Source of the DNA: Basidiobolus meristosporus CBS 931.73
Lineage: Eukaryota; Basidiobolomycota; Basidiobolomycetes; Basidiobolales; Basidiobolaceae
DNA length: 64,000 bases
Assembly: GCA_002104905.1 (NCBI GenBank)
Contig: MCFE01000019.1
Coordinates: 181,995 to 245,994, forward strand
Direction of reading: 5' to 3'
Shown here in pieces: positions 45,682-57,256 of the stretch. The position numbers and the translations under genes are program-made. The stretch's first letter is position 1, and every line of letters starts with the position of its first letter. The notes beneath the pieces are model-generated. The model saw nothing but the letters and a program-made list of their open reading frames with translations. It searched no databases and was not told the DNA's origin.

Positions 45682-47378
45682 AGTGAATAGTATATATTCC
45701 CGGGCATTTCGTTCATTTATTAAATAGATGCAACACCGCATCAGGTCAATCTTTTGGCCTTCGAAATCGTTTCAGATAGCCCTGTAACCGCTTTAGATTG
45801 ACTAAATTTCTGGCTAATGAGAATATCCCAATAGCTGAAGTGTTAGTCTTGGGAAGCTAACCCTACTTTCTGTACAATATATGTTACTTGAGTCCACTAG
45901 ATTGTTGATCTGAAGAATCAACCATTCGATCAACCCGCTTCTCCAAAGGCTTGGTGTTATTGGCAGACTATGTTTGTAAACCTTGAGATCTTATTGATCT
46001 GGATACATTTACTGCCGCGCTTACATAGATTGTATACTTGTAGAAGTTAATTAAGCCTCGCTATTAAGTTCGGTCTATCTTTGCCGAAGGAAGCGGAGGG
46101 TTCCCAATTTTTTAACGTATTATCTAGAAGATTAGTCGCCATAAGGCACCTATAGCAAGCTCTAGTGATTACAAGATAATGGTGGCCATTGAAGAAATTT
46201 CTAAACTAATTTTGCTCAGAACTTACCAGAACATGTTTTTTCCATAAGCCACGTCCCTACTGTTAAGAATCTAGGTCGACTAAGCTCCATCGTATGAAGA
46301 ATTATGAGCTTTCTCATTAATATCATCGAATATCTTTATTGATAAAGCTACATTGCGGGTGGTATTGATACTGTTGGCAAAACATGGGACAAAGCCGTTG
46401 CTGGTGACCAGAGCATACTAATAAGGTTTACCAAGTGTAACAGATGTCAGTATTCATCGGAAAACACGTCAAGCAACTAAGAATACACTACACATATTTG
46501 ATTCTTATGTTTTTGTGATTGTGATGATGCTATGCAAATCTTGCTTATCTACTGCCATTAAACATACTTGTATTCATATTAAATGTTGCTTTACCCTCGT
46601 GGCGAATGTGATTATATCTCAATTTCCAGGCCTGCAAGCACCCAAATGGCTGGAACATTGTATTCTAGCTGGTTGATTTAGAATTGTTTAGATAATATTG
46701 TAATAGACAAACCATACCATTGGTCGTCCTTCCCAGGATAATCAGATATTCGAGTACCTAGATGAATGTGAGTAGTATCACGATACTGCATTGTTGTCGT
46801 CCTTTGCTTGTTTGTCAGATTAGTTTTCACGCATATGGGTACGCCTCATTCCAGTACAAGTATAAGATCCCATATTCTATGCCATATTGTTTCCTGACTT
46901 GACACAACTCTTCATTTGCTGTAATAAACAATCCCTGCACCTTAACCAAGGTGGTATCTTCTCGTTCGTACACAATTTGTAAATATCCATAATTACGCGC
47001 ATTCCTCTATACAATACATTGGTTTGTCTTTCCTACTGATATCATGTGACTATGTCAACGAACAGTTCGACCTGTAAAAATTCTGAGACAGGATGCTGCT
47101 CCACTCTGGCACCACATCTATATCCTCGTCGTTATTGTACCCTCTTTATCTGTGACCATTATTATTAATATCAAAATTGGAGTCGACGTTGATGTAATCG
47201 AATTTAGTGCTATTATGATTCTAAGAATCATCATTGGCGGTTCCGTTATAAAACCTTTTTTACCACTTATGGTTTCTTACACAGTAATGATGGAATCGAT
47301 GTTGAGGTAGCAACAGTCTTATTTCAAGAATACTTTATTTTGAAGTATCACCACTACTGATATGATTTCTGGTATTTT

Positions 47379-48269
47379 CTAATTTACACCACTGGAAGTT
47401 GTATTCGATACAAGCATGTTGCAAGCATTCGAAGTTGTATATCCTGTGTGGCCGCAGACTTTGTTGCTAGGACAACACGATAAATGTGGATTTAGATAGT
47501 CACCGGTTGGGCAAACAAAGGTGTATGGACTGTCTTCGGATTCGCAGTAGTATCCACCGTAATTGCTGTTACAAGCGTTCAAAGCGTTTTGGTACACGCT
47601 TTCGGGAAATTCTCCACACCCTTCTCTAACATCCTCTTTCTTTACATTGCAGCCGTTGCTTGTTAGTGAGATGCCCACATGGCCACATACATTTCCACTG
47701 TCACAACATTCGGTGTTAACGCTTGAAGTTTCGGAATTGCACACTAACTTGAAGGGGCTATATGCCGAAGGGCAGTAGACACCACCACTGCCAATAGCGT
47801 TACAGATGCTTACAGCGCTCTGAAATTCCTCTTGCGAAGGTTTTGCTGAGCAATCTTTCTTGCTGGATCCTGAACTGGAGGTCGGCTCCCAAAATTGTTG
47901 GCATTGTTCAGGTATGCTAGCAACATTTACGCCAGGATTGCCATTCATATCACACGGAGTGGAATCCCAAAGTCCCACCTCCAAGTTGGTGTATGTGTTT
48001 GAGGAGCAACATGTCAGTTGGGCCGGACTTGCTCCATCACATTCGTAATAGTAGACGCCGTTTGTTTCAGGCACCCAGAAGTTAGTAGCGCCGGCATTGA
48101 GATAACTGTTGCGACATTTCTCATTGGCAACTTCTTGGGATGTTTCCATGGAAAAAAATGCAGCTCTATCTCCGTTGAATGCAGGGTGTGCATTTGCCAG
48201 TAGTCCACTACTGGTTGTAAGTGCTAGCACAAGTGCTGACAATCTCATAAAAGAATTGGTGAAAACCAT
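47379..48269 (-). CDS. secreted cysteine-rich three-repeat protein, copy A
   Basis: This intronless gene encodes 296 residues of unknown function. A signal peptide is clear: basic start, L-S-A-L-V-L-A-L core, likely cleavage after A-N-A-H. The mature protein has three internal repeats at about residues 49-113, 138-212 and 219-288. Repeats 2 and 3 share F-x-x-A-(V/L)-x-x-C-N, G-(V/Y)-Y-C, S-P-(F/Y)-x-(L/F)-V-C, E/S-C-C, V-C-G-H-(V/T)-G and a final C. Repeat 1 is more diverged. Every repeat keeps the Cys pattern, suggesting a disulfide-rich extracellular fold. A serine-rich linker (S-S-S-G-S-S) separates repeats 1 and 2. A TATA-like TTTATAAATG lies about 40 nt upstream. An effector, adhesin or cell-wall role is possible but not shown. 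This copy differs from B and C at the C terminus (S-G-V-N). Confidence 0.85.
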   Translation of the reverse strand: MVFTNSFMRLSALVLALTTSSGLLANAHPAFNGDRAAFFSMETSQEVANEKCRNSYLNAGATNFWVPETNGVYYYECDGASPAQLTCCSSNTYTNLEVGLWDSTPCDMNGNPGVNVASIPEQCQQFWEPTSSSGSSKKDCSAKPSQEEFQSAVSICNAIGSGGVYCPSAYSPFKLVCNSETSSVNTECCDSGNVCGHVGISLTSNGCNVKKEDVREGCGEFPESVYQNALNACNSNYGGYYCESEDSPYTFVCPTGDYLNPHLSCCPSNKVCGHTGYTTSNACNMLVSNTTSSGVN

Positions 48270-48407
48270 AGTTAATAATAGATATTCCTGGGCATTTCAT
48301 TCATTTATAAACTGGATGCAACATCGCATCAGGACAATCTTTTGGCCTTCGATATCTTTGCGGATAACCCTGTGACCGCTGCTGATTGACTAAATTTCTG
48401 GTTTGCA

Positions 48408-48703
48408 GGGTATCTTTTCTTGATTTGTATCTCGATGTATCCGATTGGAATGTGTCTGTTCTTGATATAAATCTAGATGCATCCGATTGGAATGTATCTT
48501 TTGGTGATATATATATCTAGATTCAATAACTGGCCACAAGTAATGGCCGATTGGCAGCCATTCGGGATAATTAGTGTGCGCTGTAAGCTGGTAAGTTTAG
48601 CCACCCGGGACAAGTCAATACGCTTGAAAAGCTGAAGGTTGAGCCACCCCGGAGAAGTAATGCACTTTGCTGGCTGATAAGTGGAGCCGCCCGGGTGAAC
48701 TAG
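48408..48703 (-). repeat. tandem repeats upstream of copy A (42-bp and 43-bp units)
   Basis: At 48408-48524 about 2.7 units of 42 bp each contain ATCCGATTGGAA. At 48557-48703 about 3.4 units of 43 bp begin at 48557, 48600, 48643 and 48686, most with GCCACCCGGG-like starts. They lie 140-430 bp upstream of the gene start, in promoter position. Confidence 0.8.
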
Positions 48704-50955
48704 TTGTGAATGATAGTAAAAAAATCTCAAAGAGTGGCATATTGACGGTATTCATACTGCTTCCCTAATGAGCTCATTATTGAAAACGAGGTCCTAATTG
48801 AGCTTTAAACCCAGCTGCAAGTAAATACTTCAAGTCAGTTACCAAGGACCAGTAAATATTCTCATGCAGGTAAAACCTGCTTTATCTAAAATAGCAGTGC
48901 TATGGAGTTTTGGTGGGCTAATCTGAACTGTCCCCAGACAATCGCTAAACCAATTAGAAGGGTCACCGATTTCAGTGTTACTAGATCCATATTCCTAATT
49001 AGTCCCGTAATTAATGCACTCCAGCTATAAAGGGATGTTATGGCGCTCAAGGGAATCATCAGTAATGCTAATTAAGACGCTAGTCTTAGGAAGTAAACCC
49101 TACATTCTGCTCTATGCTTGTGGCTTCTTGAGGCCACTTACGATCTGAAAATCCAACCATTGGATCAATCGGCGTTTCGAAGGGCTTGGTGCTATTGGCC
49201 GACTATATTAGTAAGCCTTAGGATTTAATTGATATGGATACACTTACGGCCGCGCTTACCCAGATTGTAAACCTGGAGAAGTTAATTATGCCTTTATTAA
49301 TAAGAAGTTTGAGAGTTTTAACCGAAGGAGAGGGGTCCCAAATTTTCCCAACAAGCAGTATTTCCTAGAATATTGGTCGCAATGAAGCTCCTTTAGCAAC
49401 CACTAGAATTTACAGGATAATCATAGACTTTGAAGAAGTTTCTAATCTAAATTTCTTCAGAACTTACCCGAACATACCTTTTCCATAAGCCACATCCCTG
49501 CTGTTAAAGACCTAGGTCGGCCAAGCTCCATCATACCAAGAATAATGAGCTTTCTCAATAATATTCATTGAATATCTAAATTGATAAAGCTACATCGCGG
49601 GTGGTATTGATACTGTTTGCTAAACATGTATCAAAGTCGTTACTGCGAATCAGAACACGATAATAGGATTAAAAACTGTGACAAATGTCAGTAAGAATCG
49701 GGAAGCACATTTAGCAAGAAATCACTACACGTATTTAATTCTAAAATTTTTGTGATCGTAATTATTCCATGCGACTATTGATTATATACTACTAAGAATA
49801 TAAATTAATATTAAATGTTGCCTTGGTAAGTGTAAGTATTAGATCCCGTATTCGGTACCATAGTGTTTCACCTACTGTAAAAGATGATTTCAGCACTACA
49901 GCCTATGAGATATTTTCTCTCTCGTATACCATACGTTAATATATAAAATTGCGCGCGTTCCTCTATGCCATAGATTGGGTTGTCTTTCCTACATATGCGA
50001 TGCGACTACGTCTTTTTAATCCTAAATTTATTCTTCCAATTGATCTCTTGAGTTCCAAAATCCTTTATAAGTCAGACAAATAGTTGGTTGCTACAAGGGA
50101 GTCCTTCTTGGGTTATCCTATAAAATTGCCTCTTTAGTCCTACGTAATACTTACAAGATGAACCATGCGCTATCCAAATTAGTATAATATAGAATATTCT
50201 ATTTCAATATTTCTGGATTCATCGAGTTGTAAATATTATGCGAGTAGACGATCGCTAGATTCACCTAAATGTAGAAACTCCATTAAGGGCTATAGATAAG
50301 TTATTATTAGTGAGTTGGCATGGACCATTAAACACTCCCTAATACAGCTCTCGGATTACAAATACTAATAGGGTCGTCACCAATACGGATCTTTACCTTG
50401 TAGAGTGGGTAGATCGGGGAGTAAAATTCCCTACACACATACCATCGACCTCAAATCAGCCTTTCAGCGATTTTTCCAAAGCGAAAGAACTATTAAGTTT
50501 GACATTATCTGCACTGAAGTAAATTTCTAGTCGACTAAGCAAAAATGAATGTTTACGCCCCCGATGGAACATATAGTGACGACTGTACTGATACAAATAT
50601 AGTAGTATTTCTTAACTATCGTATGGGAAACATCATTGCCTATAAACTTAGATCACTAATATTTAGGTAACGGTAACCTGACTGATAGACTGACCATAAC
50701 AGTATGTGGTTAGTGTACTCACTTTATCTGTGCTGCTCAATATTAATGCCGAAATTGGTTTGAATTATATATAATCGAATTTAGCGCTATTATCGTGAAA
50801 AGCATTGTCATATGGGTTTCTTTGTAAAACATTTCAGACCGCTTATAGTTCATTACATAGTAACTATGCACTCAATGTTGAGGTAAAATCTGTTGTTATA
50901 GTAAGAACCCTTTATTGTGGAGTCTCACTGCTGCTCGTTAAATCTGTGGTATTTT

Positions 50956-51846
50956 CTAATTTACACTACTGGAAGTTGTATTCGATACAAGCATGTTGCA
51001 AGCATTCGAAGTGGTATATCCTGTGTGGCCGCAGACTTTGTTGCTAGGACAACACGATAAATGTGGATTTAGATAGTCACCGGTTGGGCAAACAAAGGTG
51101 TATGGACTGTCTTCGGATTCGCAGTAGTATCCACCGTAATTGCTATTACAAGCGTTCAAAGCGTTTTGGTACACGCTTTCGGGAAACTCTCCACACCCTT
51201 CTCTAACATCCTCTTTCTTTACATTGCAGCCGTTGCTTGTTAGTGAGATGCCCACATGGCCACATACATTTCCACTGTCACAACATTCGGTGTTAACGCT
51301 TGAAGTTTCGGAATTGCACACTAATTTGAAGGGGCTATATGCCGAAGGGCAGTAGACACCACCACTGCCAATAGCGTTGCAGATGCTTACAGCGCTCTGA
51401 AATTCCTCTTGCGAAGGTTTTGCTGAACAATCTTTCTGGCTGGATCCTGAACTGGAGGTCGGCTCCCAAAATTGTTGGCATTGTTCAGGTATGCTAGCAA
51501 CATTTACGCCAGGATTGCCATTCATATCACACGGAGTGGAATCCCAAAGTCCCACCTCCAAGTTGGTGTATGTGTTTGAGGAGCAACATGTCAGTTGGGC
51601 CGGACTTGCTCCATCACATTCGTAATAGTAGACGCCGTTTGTTTCAGGCACCCAGAAGTTAGTAGCGCCGGCATTGAGATAACTGTTGCGACATTTCTCA
51701 TTGGCAACTTCTTGGGATGTTTCCATGGAAAAAAATGCAGCTCTATCTCCGTTGAATGCAGGGTGTGCATTTGCCAATAGTCCACTACTGGTTGTAAGTG
51801 CTAGCACAAGTGCTGACAATCTCATAAAAGAATTGGTGAAAACCAT
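50956..51846 (-). CDS. secreted cysteine-rich three-repeat protein, copy B
   Basis: A 296-residue protein nearly identical to copies A and C, with the same signal peptide and three Cys-rich repeats. One amino acid is private to this copy: Q instead of K in the linker (S-S-Q-K-D-C). Several silent changes private to B cluster in the middle of the gene, around 51,140-51,430. The C terminus is S-S-V-N as in copy C. No intron. Function unknown. Confidence 0.85.
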   Translation of the reverse strand: MVFTNSFMRLSALVLALTTSSGLLANAHPAFNGDRAAFFSMETSQEVANEKCRNSYLNAGATNFWVPETNGVYYYECDGASPAQLTCCSSNTYTNLEVGLWDSTPCDMNGNPGVNVASIPEQCQQFWEPTSSSGSSQKDCSAKPSQEEFQSAVSICNAIGSGGVYCPSAYSPFKLVCNSETSSVNTECCDSGNVCGHVGISLTSNGCNVKKEDVREGCGEFPESVYQNALNACNSNYGGYYCESEDSPYTFVCPTGDYLNPHLSCCPSNKVCGHTGYTTSNACNMLVSNTTSSSVN

Positions 51847-51984
51847 AGTTAATAATAGATATTCCCGGGCATTTCATTCATTTATAAACTGGATGCAACA
51901 CCGCATCAGGACAATCTTTTGGCCTTCGATATCTTTGCGGATAACCCTGTGACCGCTGCTGATTGACTAAATTTCTGGTTTGCA

Positions 51985-52281
51985 GGGTATCTTTTCTTGA
52001 TTTGTATCTCGATGTATCCGATTGGAATGTGTCTGTTCTTGATATAAATCTAGATGCATCCGATTGGAATGTATCTTTTGGTGATATATATATCTAGATT
52101 CAATAACTGGCCACAAGTAATGGCCGATTGGCAGCCATTCGGGAGAATCAGTGCACGCTGTAATCTGATAACTTGAGCCACCCGGGAGAATCAATGCTCT
52201 TTGTAAGCAGGATAGTTGAGCCACCCCGAAGCAGTAATGCACTTTGCTGGCTGATAAGTGGAGCCACCCGGGAGAACTAGT
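51985..52281 (-). repeat. tandem repeats upstream of copy B
   Basis: The same 42-bp units (about 51,985-52,101) and 43-bp units (starting near 52,134) as upstream of copy A, at the same distance from the start codon. The third 43-bp unit has CCCCGAAG instead of CCCCGGAG. Confidence 0.8.
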
Positions 52282-54929
52282 TGTGAACGACAGCACAACA
52301 ATCTCAAACTGGGGAAATATACGGTATTCGTACTGCTTCCCGAAAGAACTCATTATTGAAAACGAGGTCCTAATTGAGCTTTAAACCCAGCTGCAAGTAA
52401 ATACTTCAAGTCAGTTACCAAGGACCAGTAAATATTCTCATGCAGGTAAAACCTGCTTTATCTAAAATAGCAGTGCTATGGAGTTTTGGTGGGCTAATCT
52501 GAACTGTCTCCAGACAATCGCTAAACCAATTAGAAGGGTCACCGATTTCAGTGTTACTAGATCCATATTCCTAATTAGTCCCGTAATTAATGCACTCCAG
52601 CTATAAAGGGGTGTTATGGCGCTTGAGCGAATCACCAGTAATGCTTACTGAGAACGGGGGTATAGTCGCGATAAGAATGACCCAATAATTGAGATATTAG
52701 TCTTAGGTAGCTAACCCTGCTTCCTGTGATATGTTTATGGCTTCTTGATGCCACGAAAACGTTGTTCTAAAAACCTACTATTTGATCACTCAACTTCTGG
52801 AAGGGCTTGGTGCTATCGGTCGACTATATTTGGAAATCTTAAGATTTAATTGATATGGATATACTAACTGCCGCACTTACCTGGATGGTAAACCCGGAGA
52901 AGTTCATTAAGCCTTTATTGATACATTCCAGCGAATTTTTCCGAAGGAGGAGGGTCCACAATTTTCCCAACAAGTAGCATTACCTAGGTCATTGGTCGTC
53001 AAGAAGCACTTATAGCAAGCACTAGTGATAACAAGATAATTACCGGTATTGACGAAGTTTCGCATCTAATTCTGATTAGAACCTACCTGAACATGCCTTT
53101 TCCATAAGCCACGTCCATGCAGTTAAGAATCTAGGCCGACCAAGCTCCATCATAGGAAAAATAATGAGATTTCTCAATGGTTTTCATCGAATATCAATAT
53201 TCATAAAGCTGCGTTGCGGGTGGTATTGAAATTGTTTGTAAAACATGGGACAAAGTCGTTACTGATGATCAGAACAAGTTGATAGAAATAAAACCTGTGA
53301 TAAATGCAAGTATGAATCTGGAATGACATTTAGCAAGTAGGAATTTACTACACATATTTGAATTGTATATTTTTGCGATCGTGATTCTGCCATGCAACTA
53401 TTGTTTATATACTGTAATAAGCATACTAGTTATAATATTAAATGTTGCATTGCCCTCTTGGTGAATGTTATTATACCTCAATTTCCAGGCCTGCAAGCAC
53501 CCAGATCGCTGGACCATTGTATTCTTGCTAGTTATTTTGAAAATGTATACATAAAATTGTATTTTACGAACAATATCATAGGTCGTCCTTCCGAGGCTAA
53601 TGAGAAATTCGAAAACTAGATGAATGTGTGCAATGTCATCACGATACGGGCACTTTTGTCGGCCTCTACCTGCTACACTAATCGGTTTCTATATATTGGG
53701 GTAGGCCCCATTCCGGTACAAGTTTAACATCACGTACTCGGTGTCATAATGCTTTATCTACTGTTAAAAATGATTAAGGCTCGTCGTACTTGTCTATGCC
53801 GTTGATCAAATCGGTGATAGTAAAGCCTGGCCAGGTTACGATCACGTATAACACATTTGTTCTTGCAAATGATTTTTCAAGATTAATGGCAGTTGCTACA
53901 ACGGAAACCTTCTTGGGTTACCCAATCTAATTACCACTGCAGTCAAACGTAGCAAATGGATAATTATTTCAAGATGCGCCATGCTCCAGCTAAATTAGTA
54001 AAATATAGAATATTCTTTCCAATGTTTCTGGATTCAATGAGATGTAAATATTTTGTGAGAAAACGATCGTTGGAATCGCCCATTTGTGGATATGCCATTT
54101 AGAGCTATAGGTAAGTTATTAACTAGTGATTTGGCACGGACCACTTTATACTCCCTAATACAGCTCTCGGATTACATAAACAATGGGATCGTCACCACAA
54201 TTGATCTCCGCCATGCACAGTAGGTAGATCATGGCGTCAATTCTTTACACACATACCATCAACCTCAACTTAGCCTTTCAGCGATTTATTCGAAACGATT
54301 GCACTATTAAGTTTAACATTATCTACATCGAAGTTAACTACAAGTCGATTAAGCCATAATAAATGTTTACATACTCAATGCAACAAACAGTGGTGACTGT
54401 ACTGACAAAACTACGGTAGTACTTCTTAACCATCAAATAAGAGACTCTTTTGACTATAAATGTATGAGTTTTGTAAGTGAATGCGATTGCCGTTGTTTGA
54501 GTCACCATGCCAGAGTCTCCCATGTCATGCTTACAAATACTGGAATAAACAATGCCACTGCTAATGTTGGGAGAGCGATCCCGATTACGGGATTCAAGGA
54601 CAAGACTTAACAACAGTACCTGTTACACTAATAGTTAGGCAACGGTAACCTGACTGATAGACTGACCATAACAGTATGTGGTTAGTGTACTCACTTTATC
54701 TGTGATGGTCAATATTATTGTCGAAATTGGATTTGCCGATGATGTAATCATATTTGGTGCTATTATCTTTATAAAAATTGTTAGATGCGGTTCAGTTACA
54801 TAACCTATCTGACCACTTGTTATTCATTACATAGCAGTGATGCACTCAATGTTAAGGTAGGAACTGTTGCTATAGTAAGAACCCTTTATTGTGGAGTCTC
54901 ACTACTGGTCGTTAAATCTGTGGTATGTT

Positions 54930-55820
54930 CTAATTTACACTACTGGAAGTTGTATTCGATACAAGCATGTTGCAAGCATTCGAAGTGGTATATCCTGTGT
55001 GGCCGCAGACTTTGTTGCTAGGACAACACGATAAATGTGGATTTAGATAGTCACCGGTTGGGCAAACAAAGGTGTATGGACTGTCTTCGGATTCGCAGTA
55101 GTATCCACCGTAATTGCTGTTACAAGCGTTCAAAGCGTTTTGGTACACGCTTTCGGGAAATTCTCCACACCCTTCTCTAACATCCTCTTTCTTTACATTG
55201 CAGCCGTTGCTTGTTAGTGAGATGCCCACATGGCCACATACATTTCCACTGTCACAACATTCGGTGTTAACGCTTGAAGTTTCGGAATTGCACACTAACT
55301 TGAAGGGGCTATATGCCGAAGGGCAGTAGACACCACCACTGCCAATAGCGTTACAGATGCTTACAGCGCTCTGAAATTCCTCTTGCGAAGGTTTTGCTGA
55401 GCAATCTTTCTTGCTGGATCCTGAACTGGAGGTCGGCTCCCAAAATTGTTGGCATTGTTCAGGTATGCTAGCAACATTTACGCCAGGATTGCCATTCATA
55501 TCACACGGAGTGGAATCCCAAAGTCCCACCTCCAAGTTGGTGTATGTGTTTGAGGAGCAACATGTCAGTTGGGCCGGACTTGCTCCATCACATTCGTAAT
55601 AGTAGACGCCGTTTGTTTCAGGCACCCAGAAGTTAGTAGCGCCGGCATTGAGATAACTGTTGCGACATTTCTCATTGGCAACTTCTTGGGATGTTTCCAT
55701 GGAAAAAAATGCAGCTCTATCTCCGTTGAATGCAGGGTGTGCATTTGCCAATAGTCCACTACTGGTTGTAAGTGCTAGCACAAGTGCTGACAATCTCATA
55801 AAAGAATTGGTGAAAACCAT
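54930..55820 (-). CDS. secreted cysteine-rich three-repeat protein, copy C
   Basis: A 296-residue protein with the same architecture as copies A and B. It matches A in the linker (S-S-K-K-D-C) and in the silent sites through the middle of the gene, and matches B near both ends (S-S-V-N terminus, ACACTACTGG at the stop, GCCAATAGTCC near the start). This is the copy nearest the telomere. No intron. Function unknown. Confidence 0.85.
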   Translation of the reverse strand: MVFTNSFMRLSALVLALTTSSGLLANAHPAFNGDRAAFFSMETSQEVANEKCRNSYLNAGATNFWVPETNGVYYYECDGASPAQLTCCSSNTYTNLEVGLWDSTPCDMNGNPGVNVASIPEQCQQFWEPTSSSGSSKKDCSAKPSQEEFQSAVSICNAIGSGGVYCPSAYSPFKLVCNSETSSVNTECCDSGNVCGHVGISLTSNGCNVKKEDVREGCGEFPESVYQNALNACNSNYGGYYCESEDSPYTFVCPTGDYLNPHLSCCPSNKVCGHTGYTTSNACNMLVSNTTSSSVN

Positions 55821-55958
55821 AGTTAATAATAGATATTCCCGGGCATTTCATTCATTTATAAACTGGATGCAACATCGCATCAGGACAATCTTTTGGCCTT
55901 CGATATCTTTGCGGATAACCCTGTGACCGCTGCTGATTGACTAAATTTCTGGTTTGCA

Positions 55959-56255
55959 GGGTATCTTTTCTTGATTTGTATCTCGATGTATCCGATTGGA
56001 ATGTGTCTGTTCTTGATATAAATCTAGATGCATCCGATTGGAATGTATCTTTTGGTGATATATATATCTAGATTCAATAACTGGCCACAAGTAATGGCCG
56101 ATTGGCAGCCATTCGGGAGAATCAGTGCACGCTGTAAGCTGATAACTTAAGCCACCCGGGAGAATCAATGCTCTTTGTAAGCAGGATAGTTGAGCCACCC
56201 CGGAGCAGTAATGCACTTTGTTGGTTGATAAGTGGAGCCACCCGGGTGAACTGGT
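55959..56255 (-). repeat. tandem repeats upstream of copy C
   Basis: 42-bp units (about 55,959-56,075) and 43-bp units from about 56,108, matching those of copies A and B in place and order. Confidence 0.8.
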
Positions 56256-57187
56256 TGTGAATGATAGTAAAAAAATCTCAAAGAGTGGCATATTGACGGT
56301 ATTCATACTGCTTCCCTAATGAGCTCATTATTGAAAACGAGGTCCTAATTGAGCTTTAAACCCAGCTGCAAATAAATACTTCAAGTCAGTTACCAAGGAC
56401 CAGTAAATATTCTCATGCAGGTAAAACCTGCTTTATCTAAAATAGCAGTGCTATGGAGTTTTGGTGGGCTAATCTGAACTGTCTCCAGACAATCGCTAAA
56501 CCAATTAGAAGGGTCACCGATTTCAGTGTTACTAGATCCATATTCCTAATTAGTCCCGTAATTAATGCACTCCAGCTATAAAGGGATGTTATGGCGCTCA
56601 AGCTAATCACCAGTAATGCTAATTGAGATGTTAGTCTTAGGAAGCTAGCCCAACAGTCTATACAATAAATGTGGCTTCCTAAGTTCACTAGATTGTTGAT
56701 CCGAAACAACTACCGCTCGATCACTCGACTTCTAGAAGGGCTTGGTGCTATTGACTGACTATATTTGTAAACCTCAGGATACTATTGACCTTGATACACT
56801 TACTACCGCGTTTACGTAGATAGAAAACCCGAAGAAATCAATTTAGCCTTTATTAATAGTTTTGAGTGATTTTTGCCGCAGGACGCAGATGGTCCCCAAT
56901 TTTTTTGACAGGTAATAATACCTAGAATACCGTTCGCCATGAAGATCTTTCAGCAAGGTCTAGTGATTGATTGATAAGTACCGGCATTGAAAAAGTTTCT
57001 GATCTCTTTTAACTCAGAGCATGCCGGTACTTATGTTTTCCATAAGCCACATCCCTGCCGTTAAAGTTCCAGGCCAACCAAGCTCCATCATATGAAGAAT
57101 TATGAGCTTTCTCATTAATATTCATCAAATATCTATATTGATAAAGTTGCTTTGTGGGTGGTATGAATACTCATTGTAAAACATGGG

Positions 57188-57256
57188 TTAGGGGGATGAT
57201 AATCACCAAGGGTTAGGGCTAGGGTTAGGGGTCTAAATTTTAGGGTAGGGGGGGGG
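57188..57256 (+). repeat. degenerate interstitial telomeric repeats
   Basis: Scattered TTAGGG and variants (GTTAGGGG, GGGTTAGGGCTAGGG, TTTTAGGGTAGGG) begin exactly where homology to the array modules stops. They end in the nine-G run that marks the 3' terminus of the adjoining LINE copy. Confidence 0.8.

Larger units (their letters stand above)
45570..57187. repeat. subtelomeric array of four related modules
   Basis: Landmarks recur in order. A gene or its scar lies at 45632-45681, 47379-48269, 50956-51846 and 54930-55820. An AAGGGCTTGGTG(C/T)TATTGG-like block lies near 45,945, 49,175, 52,800 and 56,735. A CCATAAGCCAC(A/G)TCC block lies near 46,240, 49,480, 53,100 and 57,040. A GGGTGGTATTGA-like block lies near 46,358, 49,600, 53,218 and 57,155. 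The genes and about 0.8 kb of upstream sequence are almost identical between copies, while the remaining spacers are clearly diverged and differ by indels. The fourth module stops at 57187. The gene-free spacers (45.7-47.4, 49.1-50.9, 52.7-54.9, 56.6-57.2 kb) contain no other supported gene. Confidence 0.85.

Noticed and set aside
47563-48375. Conserved plus-strand open frames opposite the secreted-protein gene, repeated in copies B and C
   Set aside because: They are antisense shadows, preserved only because the copies are nearly identical.
51967-52353. Open frame of 128 codons upstream of copy B (and similar at 55941-56306 and 48473-48730)
   Set aside because: It runs through the 42-bp and 43-bp tandem repeats. 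The 43-bp period is not a multiple of three, the lengths differ between copies, and there is no domain, so it is a by-product of repeated promoter DNA.
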